Under the pieces are notes generated by a model. It made no database searches, was not told the DNA's origin, and saw only the letters and a list, made by a program, of their open reading frames with translations. A stretch of 64,000 bases of DNA, from positions 123,612-187,611 of the forward strand of contig JBKEBD010000004.1 of assembly GCA_047972995.1 (NCBI GenBank). The letters run 5' to 3'. A program made the position numbers and the translations under genes. Source of the DNA: JBKEDC01 sp047972995. Lineage in GTDB: Bacteria > Bacteroidota > Bacteroidia > Bacteroidales > Prolixibacteraceae. Shown here piece by piece: positions 1 through 8,960 of the stretch (positions are counted from its first letter, which is position 1; each line of letters starts with the position of its first letter).

Positions 1-132
1 AGCTAACAGCCCCAACACAAAAACCATGAAAATGCGCAGCCCGGTGGCTTCAGGAAAATAGCGAGCACACAAAATGCCAATCAGCCAAAACTGAAGCAAC
101 TTAATAATGGGGTTATCTCGGAGTAGGTGCAT
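1..132 (-). CDS. N-terminus of a membrane protein, possibly ComEC-like (partial)
   Basis: An open frame of 44 codons begins with ATG at 132 on the minus strand and runs off the window edge. It starts MHLLRDNPIIKLLQFWLIGI and continues into a second hydrophobic stretch, so it looks like the start of a polytopic membrane protein. In Bacteroidota, ComEC/Rec2 DNA-uptake channels often begin with a short polar stretch followed by two close membrane segments, and the pattern fits, but 44 residues are too few to prove the family. No Shine-Dalgarno sequence is visible, as is usual for this phylum. Confidence 0.45.
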   Translation of the reverse strand, partial: MHLLRDNPIIKLLQFWLIGILCARYFPEATGLRIFMVFVLGLLA

Positions 133-230
133 GATAGTCAAATATACATCTTTTTTAACATCTAATGTTTCAAATAACGTAAGACATCGACAGACTAAGC
201 TGCGAATCAGCACCTGTTTTAAACAAAAAA

Positions 231-266
231 AGTCCCATTTTGAACGAAGTAATTCAAAATGGAACT
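231..266 (-). terminator. Rho-independent terminator after the outer-membrane receptor gene
   Basis: The arms agtcccattttgaac and attcaaaatggaact pair with few mismatches around a six-base loop. On the minus strand the stem is followed by a run of seven T (224-230). It lies 26 bases beyond the stop codon of the receptor gene. Confidence 0.7.
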
Positions 267-291
267 TTCACATTTTCAACAAACAGTTAAA

Positions 292-2760
292 TTAATAGCT
301 TTGACTACTTCCGCCAAAATCCATTTCATTTTCACCTAGGTGTTCTTTCTTCTCCTTGTAATTATTCAATTTATAACTTAAAGTTAATTGCACTACGCGA
401 GGCTGTGGAGAAAAGTCAAACTCTTGATAGAACCCCTCACCACTGCTTGTTCCTCGCCACCCTCCTGTACCAAATATATCTTGAATGCTTAAGGTTGCAG
501 AAAGTTTATTCTTAAACAAATCTTGCTTATACGAAAGGTTGGTAAATACTGTACCTTCTCTATCGCCTTGTGCAGAAACCGAAGGACCACGATAAGAAGC
601 CATGATTTGCATTCGGCTAGATTTCGAAAATTTAAAAGTTGCATTTAATTGACCATCTAGGTTAGTGCTCGATTTATCAACATACACCCCATCAACTTGC
701 GTGCTCAACATATATTGATACACCGAAACACTTCCGTTTAAGGTTAACCATTTCAACACATCCACATTTGCCATCACTTCACCTCCCAACGATTTATCAT
801 CGCCCGAGTTTACCACCTGCTGTACCATTACACCATCTTCACGAAGCGAGCTAATGTGGTCGATTTTATCTTGTGTGCTACGGTAGAATGCCTCAACAGA
901 AAGGAATGATGTTCCGAATTTCTGCATCAAACCGATGTCAAATGAGTTGGTGTACTCCGGCGTTAAATCGGGGTTACCCTTGCGAATTGTGGTTTGGTTC
1001 ATGTATGATTCAAAAGGATTTAAATCCCAACCACGAGGGCGGTCAATACGCTTACTATAACTACCCATCACTTGAGTTTTTTCGCCTAAATCGTATGATA
1101 AATGCGCCGAAGGAAACCAATCTAAACGATCAACCACCGATTCATTATCATTGGCATCGGCAATCACACGATTGGTGTATTCTGCACGCAATCCTGCCAT
1201 GTAAGACAATCCGCCCCAACTGTTTGAATAGGTGCCATAAAGCGAATGAATTTGACGATTAAAATCCATGTAGTTCGACAAATCTAAATCGCCATCGCTA
1301 TTATATCCGGTGTAGCCATAGGTTTCATCTTCTATGCGAATGCGAGCTTGATAACCAGCTTCTAACTTTCCGTTTAAGCCTAGCGGACGAGTATAATCTA
1401 CCTTAGCGCGCACATCTTGACTTGTTTCGCTTTCCACCGATGTCATGTTCAACACATAGTCATTCGTGAGATTATGATTGTTGTCGTAATATTGCTCTAA
1501 CTGTGTAGATGCATCATCGCCATCGCGATAACGATAGAACAAACTGGCTTCTAACTTGTGTGTATTTTCATCATTGAAATTATGCGTTAAGCTAGCTGTT
1601 AATGCACCGTAGTTGCTTGTTCTATCACCAATTTCATCTTCAAAGGTGTTGTATTGGTCAAGCAAATTGCCCGCTGCATCTTTAAAAGCGTAGTAGTTGT
1701 CGCCGCCACCATTTTGTTTCATTTGGAAGCGACCTAACTTGGCATTAAATCCTAAAGTGGTTTTATCCGACAGATAAAAATCTGACCCCAATTTCATGGA
1801 ATACCCACCACGCGAATGGCTTCTCTCGCCTTCTGTGTCTTGAATGTTTGTGCCACCATCGCTATCGTAAGTTTCACGATACATATCGCCATTGCCAATA
1901 AATGCACGGTTATTGTAGTCCAATCCGAACGTAAGCAATCGTTTAGAATTACGGTGATTCAACGTAAAATCGCCACGATAACTACCATTGGTTGCCCCCA
2001 TTACATTGAAAATTCCATCGAAACCATTCAACGCATCTTTCTTAGTTACCAAGTTCAAGATACCTCCCATACCATCGGGGTCATATTTTGCCGATGGGTT
2101 GGTAATAATTTCAATATTTTCAAGTGCCGAAGCTGGAATTTGCTGCAACGCATCGCTTGCATCGAGTGCCGTAGGACGACCATCGATAAGCACGGTGAAA
2201 TTGCTCGACCCACGCACCGAAACATTGCCTTCAATATCGACCTGCACCGATGGCGTATTTTCCAACACATCAACCGCAGTACCACCGGCTGCATTAATAT
2301 CTTGCGCCACGTTCACCACCTTCTTATCTACTTTATATTGCACGCGTTGTCTGTCTGCCACAACTTCCACGCCTTCCAACTCGGTGTTTTCTGTAGCCAG
2401 TGAAAGTTTCCCTAAGTCGATATTTTTATCGCCATTCACCACAATGTTATTCACCTTAAATTCTTGAAAACCGATGAAGTTAATCTTCACATAGTAGTTT
2501 CCAACAGGCACATTTTCAATGTTAAACACCCCTATCTCGTTGGTGATGTTTCCATTAATTAGCGCATCATCTGCACTATTATATACTGCCACATTCACAT
2601 AAGGCATTGGCGCATTACTATCTCGCTCATAAACCACCCCTTTGATGGTCGATTTTGTTTTAACAGCTGAATCTGCCGTGGGATTGCTATCGGCATAACT
2701 ATACGACTGTGCAAATCCCCCTAACAGCAACAGTGCTAACAGCAAAACTTGTTTCAACAT
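292..2760 (-). CDS. TonB-dependent-type outer membrane beta-barrel protein with carboxypeptidase-like regulatory domain
   Basis: An 822-residue outer-membrane protein. The start at 2760 is preferred over an upstream in-frame codon at 2829 because it gives a normal signal peptide (MLKQVLLLALLLLGGFAQS). After the signal comes a carboxypeptidase-regulatory-like beta-sandwich (about residues 38-120), then a plug-like domain (about 140-230, with the RGSSNFTVLIDGRPT motif), and then a barrel of the 'outer membrane beta-barrel family' (OMP_b-brl_3) type with many aromatic beta strands up to the C-terminus. Such proteins usually import or sense a ligand with TonB energy. No SusD partner or regulator is adjacent, so the substrate is unknown. 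The gene stands alone, with its own terminator at 231-266. Confidence 0.88.
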   Translation of the reverse strand: MLKQVLLLALLLLGGFAQSYSYADSNPTADSAVKTKSTIKGVVYERDSNAPMPYVNVAVYNSADDALINGNITNEIGVFNIENVPVGNYYVKINFIGFQEFKVNNIVVNGDKNIDLGKLSLATENTELEGVEVVADRQRVQYKVDKKVVNVAQDINAAGGTAVDVLENTPSVQVDIEGNVSVRGSSNFTVLIDGRPTALDASDALQQIPASALENIEIITNPSAKYDPDGMGGILNLVTKKDALNGFDGIFNVMGATNGSYRGDFTLNHRNSKRLLTFGLDYNNRAFIGNGDMYRETYDSDGGTNIQDTEGERSHSRGGYSMKLGSDFYLSDKTTLGFNAKLGRFQMKQNGGGDNYYAFKDAAGNLLDQYNTFEDEIGDRTSNYGALTASLTHNFNDENTHKLEASLFYRYRDGDDASTQLEQYYDNNHNLTNDYVLNMTSVESETSQDVRAKVDYTRPLGLNGKLEAGYQARIRIEDETYGYTGYNSDGDLDLSNYMDFNRQIHSLYGTYSNSWGGLSYMAGLRAEYTNRVIADANDNESVVDRLDWFPSAHLSYDLGEKTQVMGSYSKRIDRPRGWDLNPFESYMNQTTIRKGNPDLTPEYTNSFDIGLMQKFGTSFLSVEAFYRSTQDKIDHISSLREDGVMVQQVVNSGDDKSLGGEVMANVDVLKWLTLNGSVSVYQYMLSTQVDGVYVDKSSTNLDGQLNATFKFSKSSRMQIMASYRGPSVSAQGDREGTVFTNLSYKQDLFKNKLSATLSIQDIFGTGGWRGTSSGEGFYQEFDFSPQPRVVQLTLSYKLNNYKEKKEHLGENEMDFGGSSQSY

Positions 2761-2876
2761 ACTATTTGTTTTGTAATTGTATTCAAAAAAAGAACAACAA
2801 ACACCTGAATGTTTGTTGTTCCATATCATTGCATTGTAAGACCTTTCAAAATCAACAATGTTTAAACCTATCTATG

Positions 2877-4184
2877 TTAAAGAGCCCTAACTTCTTCTAA
2901 CGTTTGTGTACTTCCTGTGGGAAGTTTCACCGCATTTAATTCTTGCATTAAAGAATCTCGAAGTAGCTCATAGGCAGGCATATTAGCCTCCGACACGGGC
3001 TCAACGGGTGGCGATTCCATTTTCAGCGGATTGATATAAGTTCCGTTTTTCTGCACTCTAAAATCGAGGTGTGGTCCGGTGGCAATTCCTGTTGCCCCCA
3101 CATAGCCAATTACTTCTCCTTGTTTTACTCGCTTACCTACGCTTATTCCTTTAGCATATTTGCTCAAGTGCATATAAGTGGTGGTATATACTGAATTGTG
3201 CTTAATCTTTAAGTAATAACCGGCACCCCTTTTTTGGTAAGATTTCTTTACTACCGTTCCATCGCCAATGGTCATGACTGGAGTTCCGGTGGCTGCCGCA
3301 TAATCTACCCCATGGTGTGGACGCACAATTTTCAACACCGGATGTTTCCGAGCATTCGAGAAACCCGAGCTCACTCGTTTGTAATTTAATGGTGCTTTCA
3401 AGAAAGCCTTTCGCAAGCTCTCTCCTTTTTCGTTGTAAAAGCTGCGCACGCTGTCTTGCTCAAATGGGAAACCATAATATTTACTTCCCATGTGGTCGAA
3501 CAAACAAGCTTGAACAGACTGAATACCTACCGATATAGAATCTACATAGTTTTCTTCATATACCACCTTGTAGCTATCGCCACGCTGAATACCAAAGAAG
3601 TCGATTGTCCAAGCATACACATCGGCCAATTCCACCGCTAGTGCTGGCGATGCACCATTGCCAATGAGCGAATTCCACAATGAACTTGTGATAACGCCAG
3701 AGGTACTCTTCAAAACCGTGTGCACCTCTTTAGCTCCTTGATAAGTAATGAGCGAATCGCTTAACTGAAAAACCACATAGTTAATAGCATCTTGCTCGTA
3801 AACAAAATAACGTGCCTGAGCTGTGCTATCATTCTGCGCACGCAAGAAATAATAGTTATTACCCACTTTTATGCGACGAACATCGAAAATATCTTTCGAC
3901 TTGCTCACCAATTGCAACATCGTGGGATAAGAAACCCCCTCAGCACCTAAAATATCAGATAAATTCTGGTTGCGCTTTACTTCATATTGCTCTACCAAAA
4001 AAGAATCTGCAGGCAAACCAAAAATCATCGGAGGTTCGGTGTGCAATTCTTCTACCGATAGTTGCTCCGTAGCCTCTTCCACCTTATCTTGCTTTTGATG
4101 GTTGCTATATAGGTAAATGAATGCACCTAGCACCAACACAACAAGTAAACTCGCGATCGTTATTTTGGTTGTCTTTTCGTTCAT
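2877..4184 (-). CDS. M23 family peptidoglycan endopeptidase, membrane anchored
   Basis: A 435-residue protein with one N-terminal membrane helix (about residues 8-26), a long middle region resembling OapA/LysM-like spacer domains of MepM-type proteins, and a C-terminal LytM/M23 domain (about 285-390). The zinc site begins with H290-x3-D294 and the catalytic loop YMHLS holds H339. The final motif reads GPHLDF, so H372 is kept but the third zinc ligand, normally His in HLHF, is Asp374. I recall similar HLDF/HLDY variants in Bacteroidota M23 proteins, so this is likely a subfamily trait, not necessarily loss of function. The expected role is trimming of peptidoglycan cross-links in the periplasm. 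A 435-residue length is normal for the group. The gene is about 117 bases from its downstream neighbour and on the same strand. Confidence 0.88.
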   Translation of the reverse strand: MNEKTTKITIASLLVVLVLGAFIYLYSNHQKQDKVEEATEQLSVEELHTEPPMIFGLPADSFLVEQYEVKRNQNLSDILGAEGVSYPTMLQLVSKSKDIFDVRRIKVGNNYYFLRAQNDSTAQARYFVYEQDAINYVVFQLSDSLITYQGAKEVHTVLKSTSGVITSSLWNSLIGNGASPALAVELADVYAWTIDFFGIQRGDSYKVVYEENYVDSISVGIQSVQACLFDHMGSKYYGFPFEQDSVRSFYNEKGESLRKAFLKAPLNYKRVSSGFSNARKHPVLKIVRPHHGVDYAAATGTPVMTIGDGTVVKKSYQKRGAGYYLKIKHNSVYTTTYMHLSKYAKGISVGKRVKQGEVIGYVGATGIATGPHLDFRVQKNGTYINPLKMESPPVEPVSEANMPAYELLRDSLMQELNAVKLPTGSTQTLEEVRAL

Positions 4185-4294
4185 TATTTGCTTTTTTTTG
4201 AAGTAACTGAGTAACCTACCGGTGAATATCGCAGCCCACTTTAGTGCTCAGGTACTTTGGCACTTTGGCACTCAGATATAAAAGTACTAAATAC

Positions 4295-5164
4295 TTAAAT
4301 TTTAATATTATCGAACCCTTCGCCATACACGCCCATTACACTACCCATAGAAATGAACGCATTGGGATCTATTCCCTTCACGCTTCGGAAAATCATGCCC
4401 GATTCTCGCTTGCGAATTACAGTCATTACAATTTTCACGTTTTCTTTAGAATACCATCCTGTACCTTCTAGAATAGTACAGCCACGGTGTGCATCGTGAT
4501 TAATATAATCGGCAATTTCCTTGAAGTTTTTCGAAAAAATGAATATTTGTGCCGATGCGCCATTGCCACTCAACACCGAGTCGATGGTGTAAGAAACCAC
4601 CCACATGGTCACGAAACCATAGACCATTTTACCGGGGTCGTGCGACACAAAATAACTTGAACCAATGATGAGCACATCACAATACAAAATTACTCGTCCG
4701 GGGCTGATATTGCGATATTTATTCACAATCATGGCAATAATATCAGTACCACCTGTGCTACCTCCTCGTGTGAACACAATGCCAATACCAACACCACCCA
4801 TCATGGCGCCAATTACAGCAGCCAAAAAGTTCTCCGTCACAATAGGCTCTATCGCCAGACTGCCTGTTACGCTATACAGAAAAGTGGCAACCCCCAAGCA
4901 CCAAATAGTTTTCACACCAAAGCTCGCACCCAATATCTTCAATGCTAACAGAAGCAAAAAGGCGTTGATGATTAAGTAGGTAATCCAAATTGGAATGCCT
5001 GTTGAATAAAATATCAATGCCGAAACACCACTAATACCACCACCCGTAATTTTGGCTGGAATAAGAAAAATCGTCCACCCTAATACGTAGAGTGACATAC
5101 CAAAAGTGATCAGAACATAATCTAAAATTACAGTCTTGATCGTAGGATTTTTTAATAACGGCAT
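4295..5164 (-). CDS. YitT family membrane protein (DUF161 plus DUF2179)
   Basis: A 289-residue protein with about five to six membrane helices in the first 190 residues (the repeated glycine-rich GGGISG and GGSTGGTD motifs are typical of YitT/DUF161) and a cytosolic C-terminal DUF2179 domain (about residues 205-289) ending in the characteristic DPNAFISMGSVMGVYGEGF motif. Start: the ATG at 5164 is used; an in-frame TTG nine bases upstream is less likely. The family is widespread and its transported compound, if any, is unknown. It is separated from the catabolic operon upstream by a long terminator (5301-5362), so it is transcribed independently. Confidence 0.9.
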   Translation of the reverse strand: MPLLKNPTIKTVILDYVLITFGMSLYVLGWTIFLIPAKITGGGISGVSALIFYSTGIPIWITYLIINAFLLLLALKILGASFGVKTIWCLGVATFLYSVTGSLAIEPIVTENFLAAVIGAMMGGVGIGIVFTRGGSTGGTDIIAMIVNKYRNISPGRVILYCDVLIIGSSYFVSHDPGKMVYGFVTMWVVSYTIDSVLSGNGASAQIFIFSKNFKEIADYINHDAHRGCTILEGTGWYSKENVKIVMTVIRKRESGMIFRSVKGIDPNAFISMGSVMGVYGEGFDNIKI

Positions 5165-5300
5165 TTGATGCAATTACAATTGATTAATTAAATTATTTAC
5201 GTTTCACAAATTCTCGGCGAAGCTATAAAATTTAAATCAATATTTAAGTTCAAAGGTAATTATTTAGCTTTCTATAACCAGTTTTTTGACTTTACACCCA

Positions 5301-5362
5301 TTTCAGCTTCAATCAGAAAAGGCTTTCCTGAAAGGGGAAGCCTTTTCTGATTGAAGCTGAAA
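5301..5362. terminator. Long perfect-palindrome terminator at the end of the rha/uxu operon
   Basis: Two 25-base arms (5301-5325 and 5338-5362) are exact reverse complements, separated by a 12-base loop. The outer ends are rich in A/T so it can act in both directions. It lies 18 bases downstream of the uxuB stop codon on the minus strand. Confidence 0.85.
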
Positions 5363-5379
5363 TCTAAAAGTTTAAATAT

Positions 5380-6969
5380 CTAAAGCTTAGCCAATGCGTT
5401 GCGCACATTGCCTTTTGCAGCCATCATGAAATCGAAATGCGCTTGCGCTTTCGTTGCTACTGAGGTGCTCAAAATGTCGAAGTTAAAAACTTTTGCATTG
5501 CCCAAGATGGGGAGAATCGACACCGAATGACCAAGTTTCGCATCTTTCACCACCGCACAAAGCTCTTCGAGCATGGGGTCGGAGCTGAGTTGCATCGCTT
5601 CGCCATTATCATCAATACCCACCAAGTAGCGGCACCACAAAGCTAACGCCATGGGAATACCCTCAAGGGCATCAACCGACAGGCTATCGCTTGCCATATA
5701 TTTCTTGATGGTTTCACCAAAACGGATGCCCACTTTTTGCGACGTATCAGTGGCAATGCGTTGTGGTGCATCGGGTATGTTGGAGTTAGAGAATCGCTCT
5801 TGAAGCACTTCATCGATAAAGATTTTAGGACTCAGAATCTGAGGGTCAACCACCACTTTCAAGCCTTCTTCATAACCGATTTTCTCCACCAAACACACTA
5901 AATCGGCATCGCGCATTTCTTCCCAAATGGTCTGGTATCCCAACAGAACGCCCGACACTGCCAAAGCGGTGTGTAGCGGATTCAAACAAGTGGTCACCTT
6001 CATGGTTTCCACCTTGTTTACGGTATCTCTATCGGTAAAAATCACACCTGCGTGTTCCAATTCTGGGCGACCATTAGGGAATTTATCCTCAATGACAAGA
6101 TACTCACAATACTCAGCATTCACATAGCCTGCTGTGTAGGTGTTTTTGTTGGTCACAATGATATCCATATCTTCCAAACCCGAATCCATCAAGTGTTGCT
6201 TGATGCTTTCGCTCGGCCGAGGAGTGATTTTGTCAATCATGCTCAATGGGAACGACACCTTTTGCTCATCTTGAAGATAAGCCACGAAGTCGGCACCCAC
6301 AAAGCCTTTAGCTTGCCATGCCTGTGCCATATCAAGCACAGCACGTTTCAGAATGTCGCCATTGTGCGAGCAATTATCCATGCTTACCATTGCTACCGGG
6401 GCAGCTCCTTGCTCAAATCGTTTGAAGAGAAGGCTCGCCACAATGCTCACCAAGTGCGCCAATTTGCCATTCGGACCTTCTTCTACATCGGCACTCACAA
6501 ATGGGAAGAAATTGCCATCGGAAGTGCGCAAAGAGTAGCCCTTTTCAGTCACGGTGAAGCTCACCATCTGCAAATCAGGGTTCAAAAATGCGGTTTCCAC
6601 ACGTTGCTTATTTTCGGCATAAATCACCGCTTCCACAATACTCGCCACTATCGTTTTTACGTAATCGCCATTGGCTTTGGTTTTCACCAAAGCGGTGAGG
6701 TTGTCGAATGACTCAAAAGCTTTCGTCACCACCTCATTGTCGAATGTTTCCACCGCCAAAATGCCCGAATCATAGGCACCTTTATTGAGCACCGTCTGAC
6801 AGCAATTCGCCACAAAGGCACGGAAGATATTTCCCGCCCCGAAATGAATCCATTTCGGATTGGTTTTCGTGTTTTCTTTAATCGCTTGCAGATTGAATTG
6901 TGGCAATTCAAAACTAGCGGCTTCGAGTTTTGCCCTATCGTTCGATAGCGTATTTATATTTAATTTCAT
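5380..6969 (-). CDS. uxuB: Mannitol dehydrogenase family protein, fructuronate reductase (UxuB-like)
   Basis: A 529-residue member of the polyol/hexuronate dehydrogenase family, with an N-terminal Rossmann-type region (WIHFGAGNIFRAFVA at about residue 40) and the C-terminal mannitol dehydrogenase domain. The expected reaction is NADH-dependent interconversion of D-fructuronate and D-mannonate in the cytoplasm. The assignment to UxuB, not tagaturonate reductase or mannitol dehydrogenase, rests on the neighbouring uxuA, which uses mannonate and starts only 23 bases upstream. It is the last gene of the rhaT-to-uxuB operon and is followed by the terminator at 5301-5362. No uronate isomerase is in the window. 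Confidence 0.9.
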   Translation of the reverse strand: MKLNINTLSNDRAKLEAASFELPQFNLQAIKENTKTNPKWIHFGAGNIFRAFVANCCQTVLNKGAYDSGILAVETFDNEVVTKAFESFDNLTALVKTKANGDYVKTIVASIVEAVIYAENKQRVETAFLNPDLQMVSFTVTEKGYSLRTSDGNFFPFVSADVEEGPNGKLAHLVSIVASLLFKRFEQGAAPVAMVSMDNCSHNGDILKRAVLDMAQAWQAKGFVGADFVAYLQDEQKVSFPLSMIDKITPRPSESIKQHLMDSGLEDMDIIVTNKNTYTAGYVNAEYCEYLVIEDKFPNGRPELEHAGVIFTDRDTVNKVETMKVTTCLNPLHTALAVSGVLLGYQTIWEEMRDADLVCLVEKIGYEEGLKVVVDPQILSPKIFIDEVLQERFSNSNIPDAPQRIATDTSQKVGIRFGETIKKYMASDSLSVDALEGIPMALALWCRYLVGIDDNGEAMQLSSDPMLEELCAVVKDAKLGHSVSILPILGNAKVFNFDILSTSVATKAQAHFDFMMAAKGNVRNALAKL

Positions 6970-6992
6970 ATGCTTTTGTTTTTGGCTTGGGA

Positions 6993-8066
6993 CTATTCAG
7001 CTTTCCTTTTCTCCAATGAATCCCACACGCCGAGCATATACATCACGCCGAGGGCTCGGTCATACAAGCCATAGCCTGGGCGACAGTCTTTTTCTTCGCC
7101 CCAAAGGTGGCGACCATGGTCGGGGCGCAAATAGCCTTTGAAACCATTATCATGATAGGCTTTTAGCACTTCATACACATCCACACTACCATCGCATCCA
7201 CGGTGCGAAGTTTCAATGAAATCGCCATTGTCGAACACTTTCACATTGCGCACATGGGCGAAATAAATTCTGTCGTGAAATTCGCGCACCATGGCAGGAA
7301 TATTGTTCGCTAGGTTTGGTCCGAGCGAGCCTGTGCAAAGAGTCAAACCATTGTGGCGACTTGGCACGGCTGCAAGCATCTTTCGAATGTTGTCTTGACT
7401 GTTGATGATGCGTGGCAAACCGAAAATTGGCCAGGGTGGGTCATCGGGGTGAATCGCCATCATGACATCATATTTCATGCAGACTTCCTCCAAACGATTG
7501 AGGAAATACACCAAGTTTTCAAAAAGTTTCTCGGGTGTTACGTCGGCATAGACTTTAAAAAGTTCATCGAGACAAGCCAAACGCTCAGGCTCCCAACCGG
7601 GCATAGTTTTATTGCCTGCACCTTTCAAAATGTTGTCCACCATTGCTTGGGGGTCATCTTGAATTTTCGATTTCTCATAAAACAAGGCATTCGAGCCATC
7701 GGGATGCGCTTTGTATAGGTCGGTGCGCGTCCAGTCGAACACAGGCATGAAGTTATAGCAAATCACCTTCACCCCAGCTTTCGCTAGCTTCTCGATGGTG
7801 TCGATGTAAATATCAATGTATTTATCACGCGAAGGCAAGCCGATTTTAATATCGTCGTGCACATTCACACTCTCCACCACATCGGCGTTGAAGCCTTTGC
7901 TTTTGATGAGTGCCACCTCTTTTTCGATGCGTTCGGTTTCCCAAACTTCACCTGCCACTTTGTCGTGAAGTGACCACACGATTCCCTCTACGCCGGGAAT
8001 TTGTCGGATATGGTCGAGCGTGATTGAATCATTGTTCTCACCATACCAACGCCATGTCATTTTCAT
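6993..8066 (-). CDS. uxuA: Mannonate dehydratase
   Basis: A 357-residue protein matching UxuA over its whole length, starting MKMTWRWYGENNDSITLDHI, which is characteristic. It removes water from D-mannonate to give 2-keto-3-deoxygluconate (KDG), a TIM-barrel, metal-dependent reaction. Conserved His/Cys/Asp metal-site regions such as AIHPDDPPWPIFGLPRI and the LCTGSLG segment are present. The gene sits eight bases after rhaD and 23 before uxuB, all on the minus strand, so it should be co-transcribed with rhamnose genes. This places glucuronate-derived and rhamnose-derived carbon under one control. KDG kinase and aldolase are not in the window. Confidence 0.96.
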   Translation of the reverse strand: MKMTWRWYGENNDSITLDHIRQIPGVEGIVWSLHDKVAGEVWETERIEKEVALIKSKGFNADVVESVNVHDDIKIGLPSRDKYIDIYIDTIEKLAKAGVKVICYNFMPVFDWTRTDLYKAHPDGSNALFYEKSKIQDDPQAMVDNILKGAGNKTMPGWEPERLACLDELFKVYADVTPEKLFENLVYFLNRLEEVCMKYDVMMAIHPDDPPWPIFGLPRIINSQDNIRKMLAAVPSRHNGLTLCTGSLGPNLANNIPAMVREFHDRIYFAHVRNVKVFDNGDFIETSHRGCDGSVDVYEVLKAYHDNGFKGYLRPDHGRHLWGEEKDCRPGYGLYDRALGVMYMLGVWDSLEKRKAE

Positions 8067-8074
8067 AAGCCGAA

Positions 8075-8884
8075 TTATTTAGGTAAATTAAATGCGATTT
8101 TCAAATCCTCCATATCTTTCTGGCTAGTTCCTTCGGGTTCGAAGCCCATGTTTTTAGCTGTCATGTAGATTTGAGCTGATTTCGACAAGGTGTCCACCAT
8201 ATCGAAAGCCTCCATAATGTCGGTTGAAACGGCACACACGCCATGTTTTTCCCACATCACCACGTCGTAATCTTCCAACTCTTTCACCGTTGCTTCTGCT
8301 AGTGCCACAGTACTTGGCATTTGATAAGGAATAATGCCTAAACCTTTAGGGCAGAATGCGCGAGTTTCAGGAATCATACTCCAAAGCAAATTGGTTAGCA
8401 CATCTTTTCCCATAAACTCAGGGTTGTGCGTCATGGCAATCAAGTCGATTGGGTGCGTGTGCAAAGCGGCTTTATAGCCATTGCCACGTTTCACATTAAG
8501 GTTGTGCATTGCCAAGTGCGACGAAAGTTCCGAAGTTGGTTTCACGGCATTGTCGGCAATGATTTCATAGCTTGCGCAATCATCGAGGATACGAATCACT
8601 GCACCATTTTCCATTGGCCAACGAGCCAAATCACGCATACGGCGGTTTGTTCCTTTGCAGAAGAAATACGCACCTTCCAAATGCCCATAAGTAGCATCGA
8701 GTTTATATACTTCTGAAATTGCAGGCATTGCCTTGATTGCGTCGTCCACACAGTCAGTCACATTCACGGTAATATTTCCGCCATTGCGTTCTGCCCATCC
8801 TTTGGTCCAAAGATATCCTGCCACTTCTGCCACGTCATTAACTTGTTTTGCCAATGCGGGACGATTATCTAAAATTGAAGTCAT
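8075..8884 (-). CDS. rhaD: Rhamnulose-1-phosphate aldolase
   Basis: A 269-residue class II (zinc) aldolase of the RhaD/FucA family. It cleaves L-rhamnulose 1-phosphate to dihydroxyacetone phosphate and L-lactaldehyde. The zinc-binding motif ALHTHPIDLIAMTH and the later His in VVMWEKHGVCAV are seen, and the length equals that of E. coli RhaD. It lies between fucO (76 bases upstream, with a small repeat cluster in the gap) and uxuA (eight bases downstream). The product lactaldehyde is the substrate of the adjacent FucO-type reductase, so gene order follows the pathway. Confidence 0.95.
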   Translation of the reverse strand: MTSILDNRPALAKQVNDVAEVAGYLWTKGWAERNGGNITVNVTDCVDDAIKAMPAISEVYKLDATYGHLEGAYFFCKGTNRRMRDLARWPMENGAVIRILDDCASYEIIADNAVKPTSELSSHLAMHNLNVKRGNGYKAALHTHPIDLIAMTHNPEFMGKDVLTNLLWSMIPETRAFCPKGLGIIPYQMPSTVALAEATVKELEDYDVVMWEKHGVCAVSTDIMEAFDMVDTLSKSAQIYMTAKNMGFEPEGTSQKDMEDLKIAFNLPK

Positions 8885-8890
8885 TTTCTT

Positions 8891-8952
8891 GAATTATGAG
8901 TTGTGAATTATAAATTATGAGTTGCCGATTAAATCTCCACAACTCATAATTC
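8891..8952. repeat. Short direct and inverted repeats between fucO and rhaD
   Basis: The 13-mer gaattatgagttg (8891-8903) recurs almost exactly at 8912-8924, and its exact reverse complement caactcataattc is at 8940-8952. A transcript could form either of two alternative hairpins in this 76-base gap within the operon. There is no T tract on the minus strand, so it is more likely an mRNA-processing or stability structure than a terminator. A related sequence, ttatgagttta, occurs at the far end of the window next to the truncated sulfatase. Confidence 0.6.
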
Positions 8953-8960
8953 GTAAATAA

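Noticed and set aside
107..295. 62-codon open frame on the plus strand at the left edge
   Set aside because: It runs over the terminator of the receptor gene and the start of the minus-strand membrane protein, has no family features and unlikely composition.
1816..2403. 195-codon plus-strand frame inside the outer-membrane receptor
   Set aside because: Antisense mirror of a barrel protein; composition (Cys, His, Ile) fits a shadow frame.
6052..6711. 219-codon plus-strand frame inside uxuB
   Set aside because: It is antisense to a well-conserved enzyme, rich in His/Ile/Phe as expected of a mirror frame, and has no homology that I recognise.
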